A DNA stretch of 46,216 bases from JADGGV01 sp035715725. Lineage in GTDB: Bacteria; Gemmatimonadota; Gemmatimonadetes; Longimicrobiales; RSA9. Below are positions 7,090-15,409 of this stretch, one piece after another. The stretch lies in the NCBI GenBank assembly GCA_035715725.1, contig DASTKT010000051.1:1-46216 (forward strand). Reading direction: 5' to 3'. The notes beneath the pieces are model-generated. The model was not told the DNA's origin. It searched no databases and saw only the letters and a list, made by a program, of their open reading frames with translations. The number at the start of each line of letters is the position of its first letter. Positions within the stretch are counted from its first letter, which is position 1. A program made the position numbers and the translations under genes.

Positions 7090-7907
7090 CGAGGAGGCTC
7101 GAGGCGGGCCGCGGCGGGGTGCCCGGGGCGGTGCTCGCCGCCGTGGCGGCGTGCGTCCTGGGGCTCGGCCCCGGGGCCGAGCCGGCCGCGGCGCAGCTCG
7201 CCGTGGACCGCTTCGAGCTGGGGCTCGAGCCGGGCGACCCGTCGCTGCGGACCGGCGTCGTCGCGGTGCGCAACGAGGGCACGGCGGCCGTGCAGGCCGA
7301 ATTGCGCATCGAGGACTGGGACCGGGGCGAGGACGGCACGAACCGCTGGTTCGCGCGGGGCACGGTGCCGGGCTCGTGCGGCGCGGCGCTGGACGTGTTT
7401 CCGCGCCAGATCCGGCTGGAGCCGGGCGACGCGCAGAGCGTGCGCGTGCTGCTTTCGCCCGCGGCGCCGGCGGACCGCGAATGCTGGGGCGCGCTGGTGG
7501 TGGAGACGGTCCAGCCGCGCACGGTGAACGGACGGGAGGTCGCGTACGTCGTGCGGACGGCGGTGAAGGTCTACGCCGGCCCGCCGGGGCTCGCGGCCGA
7601 CGGCGTGGTCGGCGAGATGCGCATGGCGCCGGCCGCCGGCACGCAGCCCGGCGCGACGCTGAGCGTGGCGTTCGACAACGCCGGCGCGAGGCACCTGGAA
7701 GGGCGAGGTCGCGTCGAGTTCCGACGGCCGGACAACAGCGTCGCGGCGCGGGTCGAGCTGCCGGAGCTGTACGTCCTGCCCGGGGCGCGGCGGCGCGTGG
7801 CGGTGCCGGTTCCGGCGCTCGCGCCGGGGCGCTACGTGGCGCTGGCCATCGTGGATTACGGCGGCGAGGAGGTGGCCGCCGGGCAGATCGAGTACGACGC
7901 GAGGTAG
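7086..7907 (+). CDS. periplasmic pilus-assembly-type chaperone (PapD-like)
   Basis: The 273-residue protein starts within the stop of the preceding subunit gene (ATGA). After a signal peptide ending PAAAQ, it shows two Ig-like beta domains. The first contains GVVAVRNEGTAAVQAELRIEDW and the pattern FPRQIRLEPGDAQSVRVLL, the usual place of the chaperone F1-G1 donor strand; the second runs from about residue 165 (LSVAFDNAGARHLEGRG). Chaperones of this kind cap fimbrial subunits in the periplasm. Family membership is inferred from fold pattern and context; sequence similarity to FimC/PapD looks distant. Confidence 0.75.
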   Translation: MTRRLEAGRGGVPGAVLAAVAACVLGLGPGAEPAAAQLAVDRFELGLEPGDPSLRTGVVAVRNEGTAAVQAELRIEDWDRGEDGTNRWFARGTVPGSCGAALDVFPRQIRLEPGDAQSVRVLLSPAAPADRECWGALVVETVQPRTVNGREVAYVVRTAVKVYAGPPGLAADGVVGEMRMAPAAGTQPGATLSVAFDNAGARHLEGRGRVEFRRPDNSVAARVELPELYVLPGARRRVAVPVPALAPGRYVALAIVDYGGEEVAAGQIEYDAR

Positions 7908-7908
7908 C

Positions 7909-8346
7909 GTGACGGCGACGGCGCGGGGTCTGGCGCTCGCCCTCGGGGTCGCAGGGGCGCTGCTCGCGCCGGCGCCGGCGGTCGCGCAGACGTCGCTTTC
8001 CATCACACCGGCCGCCCTCGCCATTGCCTCGCCCGGGGCCACGGAGTTCGACAACACGGCGAGCGCGGTGACCAGCCTGACCTACACGGTCGACTGCGAC
8101 AACACGGGGCCGTGCAGGATCCGTGTGCGCGGCTCGGCGTTCAACGGCCGCCCCGCGAGCGACGTGGAGTGGGCGACGTCCGCGGGCGGGCCCTGGACGC
8201 CGCTGTCCACGACCGACGCCCAGGTGGCGAGCCATCCGAAGAACAAGGTCCGGAGCGGCAGCATCTTCTTCCGGATCCGCATCTCCTACACGACATACCC
8301 GGCCGGGACGTACACGCCGCCGATCGTCGTGAGCGTGCTGCAATGA
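7909..8346 (+). CDS. small secreted beta-rich protein of the coat-protein locus
   Basis: A 145-residue protein starting with GTG two bases after the chaperone stop and ending within the start of the barrel gene (ATGA). It has a signal peptide (ending AVAQT) and a mature domain with two Cys (TVDCDNTGPCRIR) and alternating polar/apolar strands, ending YPAGTYTPPIVVSVLQ. This resembles a minor fimbrial or coat-type subunit, because the closing GTY strand matches those of the two larger subunits. A role as tip or adaptor subunit is inference. Confidence 0.65.
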   Translation: MTATARGLALALGVAGALLAPAPAVAQTSLSITPAALAIASPGATEFDNTASAVTSLTYTVDCDNTGPCRIRVRGSAFNGRPASDVEWATSAGGPWTPLSTTDAQVASHPKNKVRSGSIFFRIRISYTTYPAGTYTPPIVVSVLQ

Positions 8347-11069
8347 GCGCGACGCGGCGGGCGGTCGTGCCGGCGGCGGCGCTGGCGGCTGTGGCGGCGG
8401 CGCTGGCCGGCACGCCGGCGAGCGTCGTGGCGGCGGCGCCGGCGTACGCGCAGGCGCCGGCGGTGGTGTTCGCCGCCGAGCCGCGCGCGTTCCAGGTCGT
8501 GGCCGTGCCGGTGCCGGGCTCCCTGCGGCGGCGCGCGCCGGTGACGTACGCGGTGCGCGCCGGCGCGGCCACGCCGATGCTGAGCGCCGCGGCCGGCACG
8601 CTCGAGGACGGCGCGGCCGAGCTGCTGCTCACGCTGGGCGTGCCGCGGGGAAGCCGCGCGGGGCGGGTGCGCGTGGCCGTCGTGCGGTTCCGGGCCGGCG
8701 CGCCGCCGGCGGTGGACGTGCCGCTCGAGGCGGACGTCGCGCGCGTGGACCGGATCGAGCTCGCGGTCCCGGGCGCGGTGACGGGCGTGCGCGCGGGCGA
8801 CGAGGCGGCGGTGGCGTACCGGCTCTCGAACCTGGGGAACGCACCCGCGGAGGTGGAGGTCGAGGTCGTCGCGCCGGCGCGGTGGCGCGTGCGGTCTGAG
8901 TCCGGGATGGCGACGCTGGACGTGCACGGCGTCGCCGAGGGGGCGGTGCGCGTGGCGGTGCCCGCGGCTGCCGACCCGGGCGCGGCCGTGCTGCGGCTGG
9001 TGGCGCGGCGCGGCGGGGAGCCGGCCGCGAGCGCGGACGTCACGGTGGAGGTGGCCGCGGCGCCGCGCGAGGCGGCCGGGCTCGGGCCGGTGCTGACGCT
9101 CGGCTCCGCGACGGTGGCGGGGCCATGGGACGGCAAGGTGACCGCGCTCTCCGCCTCGCTGGAGGGAGAGGCCGCGCCGGGCGTGCGGGTCTCGGGGCGG
9201 GCCAGCCGCCTGCCGGCGCGGGACGACGGCAGCCGGTACGGGCTGGCGCGCGCCGGCTATTTCCCGGCCACGCCGTCGCTGCTGGCGACGTCGGCCGGCG
9301 GGCGCCTCGGCCTCGGCCTGACGGGCGCGCGGCTGTCGGAGCTGACGGGTCCCGTCGTCACCGGCCGGGGCGTGTCCGCGGAGGTGACGCGCGCCGGCTG
9401 GAGCGCGGCGGCGCTGGCGGCGCGGCCGAGCCTCGGCGGCGAGGCGGCGCCGGGCGGGTTGCTCGGGGCGCGGGCCGAGGTGCGCGCCGGGCCGGTGCTG
9501 CTGTCGGCGGCGGCGTCGTCGCTCGCCGAGGAGCGGTTCGATCCGCGGCGCCTGGACGCGGTCTCCGCGGGCGCGGCGCTGCCGGAGCTGCTCGGCGCGC
9601 GGGTCGGCGCCGAGGTGGCGGAGCGCCGCTGGGACGGCGGCCGGGGGATGGGGTGGGCGGCGACGCTGTCGCGCCGGGGCCCGCGCGACAACCTCGACGT
9701 GCGCGCCGTGCACGCGCCCGGCGGCGCCGGCGCGTTCGCGCGGGCGGCCGACGAGCTGACGGCGAGCGGCGGGCGGGCGCTGGGGCGGCGCGTGTCCGTC
9801 CACGGCGCGTTCTGGCGCACCCGCGACGAGGGCGGCGCCGCGTTCCATGCGCTGGCCGCCGACGGCTGGTCCCTGGGCGGCCAGCTCCAGGCCGGACGGG
9901 GCGTGGCGCTCGGCCTCGAGACGCGCCGCTCCGCGTTCGACGCGGCCAGCGACGCCGGCGGCTTCGGCAGCGCCGAGCGCGGCGTGGGCGCCAGCGCGAG
10001 CCTCCGCTCCGCGGCGTGGTACGGGATGGCCAGCGGCTTCCTGGGCGGGGCCGAGCGGACCGCCCGCGCGGCTGGCGGCGCGCGCCTGCGCGAGAGTGCG
10101 CCCCGCTCGCAGCTCTGGGCGCTGGCGGGGCGGGACGCGGCCGGCGGGACGCTGGAGCTCGGCGCGCGCCTCGAGCAGAACGCCGGCGGCATCGGCGTGC
10201 TGCCGTGGCAGGCGGAGCTGTCGGCGCGCGCGGAGCGCGTCCCGCTGCTCCGCGGCCGGAGCGCCCGCCTGCTGGGCGAGGCGGCGGTGCGGCGCCGGAG
10301 CTGGTTCGGCGACCGGGCGCCGATCACCGAGCTGCGCGCGGGGCTCACCGCCGAGCTGCCGCGGGCGCTCACGGTCGGGCTCGCCGCGGAGCGCGACCCG
10401 TTCGTTCTCGTCCCCGGCACTGGCGACGCCTGGATGATCGCGCTGCACGTCGAGCGGGCGTTCCGGCTGCCGCGGCTCGGGGAGCGGGCGTTCCGCGGCG
10501 TCGTCTACCGGGACGTGAACGCCAACGGCGCGCGCGACCGCGGCGAGCCGGGGCTCGGCGGCATCGTCGTGCGGCGCGCCGGGGAGACCGCGGTCACGGA
10601 CGCCGACGGCGCGTTCCGCTTCGCCGAGCCGGGCGACGCGGCCGCGGAGATCGACGCACGCTCGCTGCCGCTCGGCTCGATCCTGGCCCCGCACGGCGCC
10701 GCCCGTGCCGGCGAGCTCGGCGTCGTCGACGTCTCGCCCATCGAGGTGCACCTCGCCCTCGCCGCCGCCGACGCGGAGCGCGTCCCCGCGAGCGCGCTCG
10801 AGAAGGTGCTGGTCACCGTCCGCGATGCCGACGGCCGGACCTGGATCGCCCGCCGGAGCGACGCGACGACCGCCGTCTTCGACGCGCTCCCGCCCGGCCG
10901 CTACACGGTCGAGATCGACGCGTCCGACGCGGCCGAGCCGCTGCGCGCCGAGAGCGCGCTCCCCGGCTTCGTCGTGGGCGGGGGCGCGGCCCCCGTGCGC
11001 CTCGAGCTGGTGTTGCGCGCCCGCCCGCTCCGCATCCGCCGGCTCGACGGCGGCGGGGATGTGCGATGA
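8343..11069 (+). CDS. large secreted protein with barrel-like repeats and a C-terminal SdrD B-like domain; candidate usher substitute
   Basis: This 908-residue protein has a signal peptide (ending PAYAQ), an Ig/CARDB-like beta region (about 40-250) and about 450 residues of alternating short strands rich in Gly, Ala, Arg and aromatics. That middle part (about 260-700: RAGYFPATPSLLATSAGG, RRSWFGDRAPITELRAGL) looks like an outer-membrane beta barrel. From residue 719 comes a SdrD-B/carboxypeptidase-regulatory-like domain (YRDVNANGARDRGEPGLGG) and a second such domain near 840 (GRYTVEIDAS). It overlaps both neighbours by 4 bp. Its place between chaperone and subunit genes is where FimD/PapC ushers sit. 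I see no usher signature, so usher function is inferred from position, size and predicted topology. Confidence 0.65.
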   Translation: MSATRRAVVPAAALAAVAAALAGTPASVVAAAPAYAQAPAVVFAAEPRAFQVVAVPVPGSLRRRAPVTYAVRAGAATPMLSAAAGTLEDGAAELLLTLGVPRGSRAGRVRVAVVRFRAGAPPAVDVPLEADVARVDRIELAVPGAVTGVRAGDEAAVAYRLSNLGNAPAEVEVEVVAPARWRVRSESGMATLDVHGVAEGAVRVAVPAAADPGAAVLRLVARRGGEPAASADVTVEVAAAPREAAGLGPVLTLGSATVAGPWDGKVTALSASLEGEAAPGVRVSGRASRLPARDDGSRYGLARAGYFPATPSLLATSAGGRLGLGLTGARLSELTGPVVTGRGVSAEVTRAGWSAAALAARPSLGGEAAPGGLLGARAEVRAGPVLLSAAASSLAEERFDPRRLDAVSAGAALPELLGARVGAEVAERRWDGGRGMGWAATLSRRGPRDNLDVRAVHAPGGAGAFARAADELTASGGRALGRRVSVHGAFWRTRDEGGAAFHALAADGWSLGGQLQAGRGVALGLETRRSAFDAASDAGGFGSAERGVGASASLRSAAWYGMASGFLGGAERTARAAGGARLRESAPRSQLWALAGRDAAGGTLELGARLEQNAGGIGVLPWQAELSARAERVPLLRGRSARLLGEAAVRRRSWFGDRAPITELRAGLTAELPRALTVGLAAERDPFVLVPGTGDAWMIALHVERAFRLPRLGERAFRGVVYRDVNANGARDRGEPGLGGIVVRRAGETAVTDADGAFRFAEPGDAAAEIDARSLPLGSILAPHGAARAGELGVVDVSPIEVHLALAAADAERVPASALEKVLVTVRDADGRTWIARRSDATTAVFDALPPGRYTVEIDASDAAEPLRAESALPGFVVGGGAAPVRLELVLRARPLRIRRLDGGGDVR

Positions 11070-11491
11070 CCTTTCCGCGCGTCCTCGCCCCGATCTCGCT
11101 GGCGCTGGCCGGCGCGTGCGCCACGCCGACCGGGAGCTGCGTGAGCGGGCCGAAGCTGGACGGGAGCTGGCACTACGTCGGCCGGCAGGACACGCCGGAG
11201 CGCCGCGCGCTCGACGGCACGCTCGTCCTCCGGCAGCAGGCGTGCGGCGAGATCGCCGGCGAGATCGACATCGCCGAGACGGGCGACGCCGGCGGCACCC
11301 GCATCCACGGCACCGTCACCGGCCGGATCGTCGACGCCCGCACGGTCCGCCTCGACGCGGCGATCGGCGCCGCGACCCGCCAGCACCTGGCCACGCTGGC
11401 CGGCGACTCGCTGGCCGGAGGCTGGCTCGTGGCGGGTCCGGCCGGCATCTCGGCGACCGGCAGCTTCCACGCGCGGCGGGGGGCGCCGTGA
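11066..11491 (+). CDS. small lipoprotein of the coat-protein locus
   Basis: A 141-residue protein whose start overlaps the barrel gene stop (ATGA). The N terminus has a short hydrophobic stretch ending LAGAC, a plausible lipobox. The mature part reads as a beta-rich domain (GTLVLRQQACGEIAGEIDI, then GTVTGRIVDARTVRLD), like small envelope proteins that form a single beta sandwich or lipocalin-like fold. I recognise no named family. Co-translation with the barrel protein suggests an accessory role in surface assembly, for example as an outer-membrane pilotin. Confidence 0.55.
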   Translation: MTFPRVLAPISLALAGACATPTGSCVSGPKLDGSWHYVGRQDTPERRALDGTLVLRQQACGEIAGEIDIAETGDAGGTRIHGTVTGRIVDARTVRLDAAIGAATRQHLATLAGDSLAGGWLVAGPAGISATGSFHARRGAP

Positions 11492-11994
11492 GGCCGCGCC
11501 TCGCCGCGTCGCTGGTGGCGGCGCTCGCCGTCCTCGGCGGGGCCGGCCCGGCGGCCGCGCAGTGCGCCGGCGGCTCGTGCGACGCGAGCCTCTCGATGAC
11601 CGTCGGCGACGTCATGCGCCTCACGCTGAACGGCGCCAACACGGCGCTCGGCACCCCCGTCGAGGCCGATTTCACGGCCGGCTATCGCGACGCCACCGGG
11701 CCCGTCGCCACCGTGCGCTGCAACCGGGCCTGCATGGTCACGCTCCTGGGCGCCACCGCGACGTTCGGCTACGCCGGCACGCTCCCGAACCCGAACAAGC
11801 CCGCGGCCGACCTCCGCTGGGGGACGACGAATGGCGCGTACCCGAACACGCTCGGGAGCGCCGCCACCGTCTACTCCGGCGCCGCGACGGACGGGACCGC
11901 CCGCCCGCTCTTCTACCGCACGCTGTGGAGCTTCTCGAGCGACGTCCCGGGCACCTACACGCTCGTCGCGAGCTTCACGATCTCGGCGCCGTAG
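11488..11994 (+). CDS. secreted spore coat U/fimbrial-type subunit, copy 2
   Basis: A 168-residue secreted protein starting with GTG that overlaps the lipoprotein stop (GTGA). After the signal peptide (PAAAQ) it follows copy 1 closely: SMTVGDVMRLTLN, LGTPVEADFTAGYRDATGP, YAGTLPNPNKPAADLRWG and the closing DVPGTYTLVASFTISAP. It differs by two Cys pairs (CAGGSC, CNRAC) that probably form disulfides; copy 1 has Cys only near its mature N terminus. Paralogous subunits at both ends of the gene block suggest a fibre of two major subunit types or alternative subunits. Confidence 0.75.
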   Translation: MRPRLAASLVAALAVLGGAGPAAAQCAGGSCDASLSMTVGDVMRLTLNGANTALGTPVEADFTAGYRDATGPVATVRCNRACMVTLLGATATFGYAGTLPNPNKPAADLRWGTTNGAYPNTLGSAATVYSGAATDGTARPLFYRTLWSFSSDVPGTYTLVASFTISAP

Positions 11995-12171
11995 GCGCGG
12001 CCGCCGGGCGCCGTCTACACCGGGCCGGTCCCGATTCGGGGCTGGCCCGGCGTCGTTTCGGGGCCGCCCTCAACAGGATGGTGCCGCCCGTCGACACTGT
12101 GGCGGGGAGCGCCGACATCGCGTCGGCGAGGCCTCCCGGCGGCTGGCACGCGAAATGACGGGCCCGGCGCG

Positions 12172-12198
12172 CCGGCACGCGGTCCAGCCGCGTGCCGG
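12172..12198 (+). terminator. hairpin after the six-gene coat-protein operon
   Basis: An 11-bp perfect stem (CCGGCACGCGG / CCGCGTGCCGG) with a 5-base loop lies between the subunit gene (stop 11994) and the next small gene (12253). There is no T tract. It may end or attenuate transcription of the operon, leaving the seventh gene at lower level. Confidence 0.45.
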
Positions 12199-12252
12199 GC
12201 GGCGCCGTCCCGCGGCGCGCGCCCGCCCCACGTCCCTTGCCCCGGCGCCATC

Positions 12253-12729
12253 ATGTCACGCCGCGACGCAGCGTCCAGCTTCCGGGGTTCGTCGGCCCCT
12301 GCCGCGCGCCGGCTGGCCGCGCTCGCCGCCATGCTGCTGTGCGCGGTGGGCGTGAAGCCGGCGGAGGCGCAGCGGGTCGTGTCCGTCCCGGTCACCCTGC
12401 GCGTGGCGCCGGTGCTGCGCGTGGAGGAGGCGACGTCGCCCGAGGAGACGGCGCGCACGGCGGCGTACGTCGAGTACCGGACGCTGGTGCGGGTGTCGGC
12501 GAACCTCGGCTACGAGCTGCGGGTGAGCGCCGCTCCGGAGGTGGCCGGACCGGTGCTCGTGCGGGGCGCGGGTGGGGCGTTCGAGGCGTCCGCGCCGGGC
12601 ACGTGGGTGAGCGTGCTCCGACGGGCGAGGCCATGTGGGGGGTGCGCGGTGGAGGTCGTGTGCCGGCTCCCGGCGTCGGCGGTGCGGCCGGCGGCGGTGC
12701 CGCTGCGGTTTCAGCTCGTCGGGCGTTGA
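12253..12729 (+). CDS. small secreted beta-rich protein, possible seventh member of the coat-protein locus
   Basis: A 158-residue protein with a signal peptide (hydrophobic stretch AALAAMLLCAVGV, cleavage near PAEAQ). The mature part (VVSVPVTLRVAPVLRVEEA, then YRTLVRVSANLGYELRVSA) has the alternating strand pattern of a single Ig-like domain and contains a Cys cluster (CGGCAVEVVC). I cannot name a family. It lies 258 bp beyond the operon, behind a hairpin, on the same strand. The signal peptide, size and strand pattern suggest another subunit or adhesin-like component. Confidence 0.6.
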   Translation: MSRRDAASSFRGSSAPAARRLAALAAMLLCAVGVKPAEAQRVVSVPVTLRVAPVLRVEEATSPEETARTAAYVEYRTLVRVSANLGYELRVSAAPEVAGPVLVRGAGGAFEASAPGTWVSVLRRARPCGGCAVEVVCRLPASAVRPAAVPLRFQLVGR

Positions 12730-12791
12730 ACGGGGCAGTTCGGGCTCCCCGCGGAGGCGCGGCGGGCGGCGGCGCGTCGGCGTCGGCTTGC

Positions 12792-13176
12792 GAACACAAC
12801 ATTTTTCACAGGGAGCAAGGGAGCTGGAGAGAACGGCAAGGGGGCGGCGCGAGCGGCGTCGCATCCGCATGCTTTCTTGAGGTGGACCGGTGGTATGCGG
12901 GTCACCGGGGCGACTTCATCTTTCGAGTTGGACCGGTGGACCGCGGGTCACCGGTCCGACTCCTGTTTTCGGGGTGGACCGGCGTGAGGCGGGTCACCGG
13001 TTGCAGCGCCGGACCGGGAATCCGCGGCTCACCGGTCCAACTCGAAATCGCTGTTTCCACGTCGGAGCCGGCGCACCCCGGATCCAGATTTCCGGTGTGA
13101 TGCGTTGGCCGGGCATGCGCCCCACCCCGCGCGTCCTCCCATGCTCCCCTGCTCCCTGTGAAAAAAGGTCGTTCGT
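12792..13176. repeat. dispersed terminal-inverted-repeat element, copy A (interrupted by a palindrome array)
   Basis: The ends are inverted copies: TTTTTCACAGGGAGCAAGGG from about 12802, and the complement of CCCTGCTCCCTGTGAAAAAA ending near 13167. Next to the left end is a core fragment CATGCTTTCTTGA (12868-12880), which matches the core of copy B. The right part (TTTCCGGTGTGATGCGTTGG) resembles the other half of that core. In between sit four palindromes that copies B and C lack. No transposase frame is present, so it is non-autonomous if mobile. Confidence 0.55.
12884..13049. repeat. array of four GGACCGG...CACCGG palindromes
   Basis: GGACCGG starts at 12884, 12930, 12976 and 13011 (steps of 46, 46 and 35 bp). 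Each is followed about 10 bases later by CGGGTCACCGG or CGGCTCACCGG, which makes imperfect palindromes; the second is nearly perfect (GGACCGGTG / CACCGGTCC). A larger inverted repeat links the array: the 26 bases at 12921-12946 match the complement of the 26 bases ending near 13049 at all but about two positions. The array lies 240-400 bp upstream of the OmpR-type regulator. Confidence 0.7.
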
Positions 13177-13285
13177 AGGCCGATACCGATGCGCCGCCAG
13201 CTCCGCCCGCTCTCTCGATGATGGAATCGAGGAACCCGCCGGCGCAACGCGGGTCTCACTCGGCGATCCCAACGTCGAGGGGCCG

Positions 13286-13954
13286 ATGCGCATCCTGATC
13301 GTGGAGGACGATGCCGCGCTCGTGGAGGTGCTGGAGCGCGGGTTCGGGGAGCAGGGCTTCGAGGTGCACGCCGCGCGGACGGCGGAGGAGGCGCGGAAGC
13401 TGCTGGTGTTCAACGCGTACGGCGTGGTGGTGCTGGACGTGATGCTGCCGGGCGGGACGGGGACGGAGCTGTGCCGGCGGCTGCGGCGCGAGGGGAACGC
13501 GGTGCCGATCCTGATGCTGACGGCGCGGGACGCGATCGAGGACCGCGTGCTCGGGCTGGGGGTCGGCGCGGACGACTACCTGACGAAGCCGTTCGATTTC
13601 CGCGAGCTGCTGGCGCGCGTGCAGGCGTTGTCGCGCCGGCCGCCGGGGATGCTGCCGGACGTGCACGAGGCCGGCGGACTGGAGGTCGACCTGGCCACGC
13701 GGCGCGTGCGGCGGGACGGCCGGACGATCGAGCTGACGGCGCGGGAGTACGCGCTGCTCGAGTGCTTCGTCCGGCACTCCGGCCGGGTGCTGGACCGGGC
13801 CACGTTGACGTCGCACGTCTGGGACGACAACCACGACCCGTTCTCGAACGCGCTGGAAGTGCTGGTGAAGCGGCTGCGGGCGAAGGTCGACGAGGGCTTC
13901 GAGCCGAAGCTGATCCACACGCTCCGCGGCGCCGGCTACCGCTTCGGCGCATGA
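13286..13954 (+). CDS. OmpR-family response regulator
   Basis: The 222-residue protein has a receiver domain with acidic residues E7-D8-D9, phospho-acceptor D51 (VVVLDVMLPGG) and a conserved Lys in DDYLTKPF. A winged-helix output domain follows from about 125 (LTAREYALLECFVRHSG through the closing HTLRGAGYRFGA). The ATG at 13286 follows a GAGGGG-type ribosome site (about 13277-13282). It overlaps the kinase gene by 4 bp (ATGA), so the two form a classical membrane two-component system. The nearest downstream candidate target is the PepSY gene at 15410. Confidence 0.93.
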   Translation: MRILIVEDDAALVEVLERGFGEQGFEVHAARTAEEARKLLVFNAYGVVVLDVMLPGGTGTELCRRLRREGNAVPILMLTARDAIEDRVLGLGVGADDYLTKPFDFRELLARVQALSRRPPGMLPDVHEAGGLEVDLATRRVRRDGRTIELTAREYALLECFVRHSGRVLDRATLTSHVWDDNHDPFSNALEVLVKRLRAKVDEGFEPKLIHTLRGAGYRFGA

Positions 13955-15309
13955 GCGCGACGCACGCTCCCCGGGAGGACGCCGCCCCGTCGGCGGCGCG
14001 ACCCCCGATCTCCGGTCCCGCGCCCGCGGGGCCGCTGCCGACGCCGGCCGTCTTCCGGCGCCGGCTCTTCCTCTGGCACGCCGCCACATCCTCGCTGATC
14101 CTCCTGGCGCTCGTCGGGGCGCTCTACGCCGCGGTGACGCGGGTCGTGTCGGGCGAGCTGGACCGGTCACTGCACGACGGGGCCGAGGCGTTCAGCCGCG
14201 CGGCGCGCGTCCAGGCGGCGGCGGGGCGCTCCGCGCGGCAGGCGATGCTCGGGGCCGCGGCCGAGATCGACGACGAGGACCGGCCGCTCTTCGTCTTCGA
14301 CGGCGCGGGCCGGCCGGTCCGGCCCACCGCCGCGCCGGCCTACGTGCGCGCCGTCGCGCTGGCGGCGCTGCGCGGCGCGCCGGCGGACCTGACCACCGCC
14401 GGCGGGACGGGGCAGCGCTGGCGGCTGCACGGCCACCCGGTGCGCTTCGACGACGGCTCCGTCTGGGCCGTCGTCGCGGTAGGCGACGAGGCGGCCGTCG
14501 AGCGCCCGATGACGCGCGTGCTCGTCGCCTTCGGCGGCGCGGCGCTCGTGGTGCTGCTCGTCATCGCGGCGGTGGGGCAGCGCATGGCGCGGCTGTCCGT
14601 GCGGCCGCTGGAGCAGGCGGTGGAGCACATGCGGCGCTTCGTGGCCGACGCGGCGCACGAGCTGCGCACGCCGGTGGCCACGCTGCGCGCGCGCGCCGAC
14701 CTGGCGCTGGCGCGGGAGCGGTCCGAGGCGGAGTACGCGGCCGCGCTGCGCGGCGTGGCGACGGACGCGCGTCGCCTGGGCACGCTGGTGGACGGGCTGC
14801 TCACGCTGGCCCGCGCCGACACGGGGGACCGGTCGCTGCGGCGCGAGCGCTTCTTCCTCGACGACACCGCGAGCGAGGCCGTCGAGACGGCGGCCGCGCT
14901 GGCGCAGGAACGCGGCGTCGCGCTGCGGCTGCGCGGCTACGACGAGGCGCCCGTCGAAGGCGACGCGCGCCTCGTCCTGCAACTGGTGCTCATCCTCCTC
15001 GACAACGCGACGAAGTTCACCCCCGCCGGCGGGGAGGTGGTCGTCGACGTCGTCGCCTCGGACGGCTCCGCCGTCGTCACGGTGGCGGACACCGGGCCGG
15101 GGATCCCGGCCGGCGACCTGCCGCGCATCTTCGACCGCTTCTACCGCGGCGAGGCGGTGCGCGGCACGACGGCCGGGGCCGGGCTGGGGCTGGCGATCGC
15201 GCGCTGGATCGCCGGCGTCCACGACGCCCGCCTCGAGGTCGAGAGCCGGCCCGGCGGGGGCACCTCCTTCCACTTCTCCCTCCCTCTCGCGCCTGTCACC
15301 GTGCTGTAA
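13951..15309 (+). CDS. sensor histidine kinase, partner of the OmpR-type regulator
   Basis: A 452-residue kinase. After a Pro-rich cytoplasmic N terminus comes a transmembrane helix (SSLILLALVGALYAAV), a periplasmic sensor of about 125 residues, and a second helix (GGAALVVLLVIAAVG). HisKA follows with phospho-acceptor motif FVADAAHELRTPV, then HATPase_c with LDNATKFTPAGG, DTGPGIP and GLGLAIARWI. The layout is that of EnvZ/QseC-type kinases without an obvious full HAMP domain. It is translationally coupled to the regulator. Ligand unknown. The PepSY gene 100 bp downstream may encode a periplasmic modulator or a target. Confidence 0.92.
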   Translation: MSATHAPREDAAPSAARPPISGPAPAGPLPTPAVFRRRLFLWHAATSSLILLALVGALYAAVTRVVSGELDRSLHDGAEAFSRAARVQAAAGRSARQAMLGAAAEIDDEDRPLFVFDGAGRPVRPTAAPAYVRAVALAALRGAPADLTTAGGTGQRWRLHGHPVRFDDGSVWAVVAVGDEAAVERPMTRVLVAFGGAALVVLLVIAAVGQRMARLSVRPLEQAVEHMRRFVADAAHELRTPVATLRARADLALARERSEAEYAAALRGVATDARRLGTLVDGLLTLARADTGDRSLRRERFFLDDTASEAVETAAALAQERGVALRLRGYDEAPVEGDARLVLQLVLILLDNATKFTPAGGEVVVDVVASDGSAVVTVADTGPGIPAGDLPRIFDRFYRGEAVRGTTAGAGLGLAIARWIAGVHDARLEVESRPGGGTSFHFSLPLAPVTVL

Positions 15310-15409
15310 GGTTCGCCGCGTAGCTTTGTCCCCCGAGGGCGGCAACGCTCATACGGCGGCGCGCCGCAGCGCGCGCGGCCGCGATCAGGGTGATCCGGGA
15401 GGACCGACC

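Noticed and set aside
8343..11069. Naming the 908-residue protein as a FimD/PapC usher.
   Set aside because: I could not find usher family motifs by eye; only position and predicted topology support it.
7150..11490. Several long plus-strand open frames overlapping the coat-protein operon in other phases.
   Set aside because: They consist mainly of Arg/Gly/Ala and overlap genes with signal peptides and coherent beta patterns; treated as shadows.
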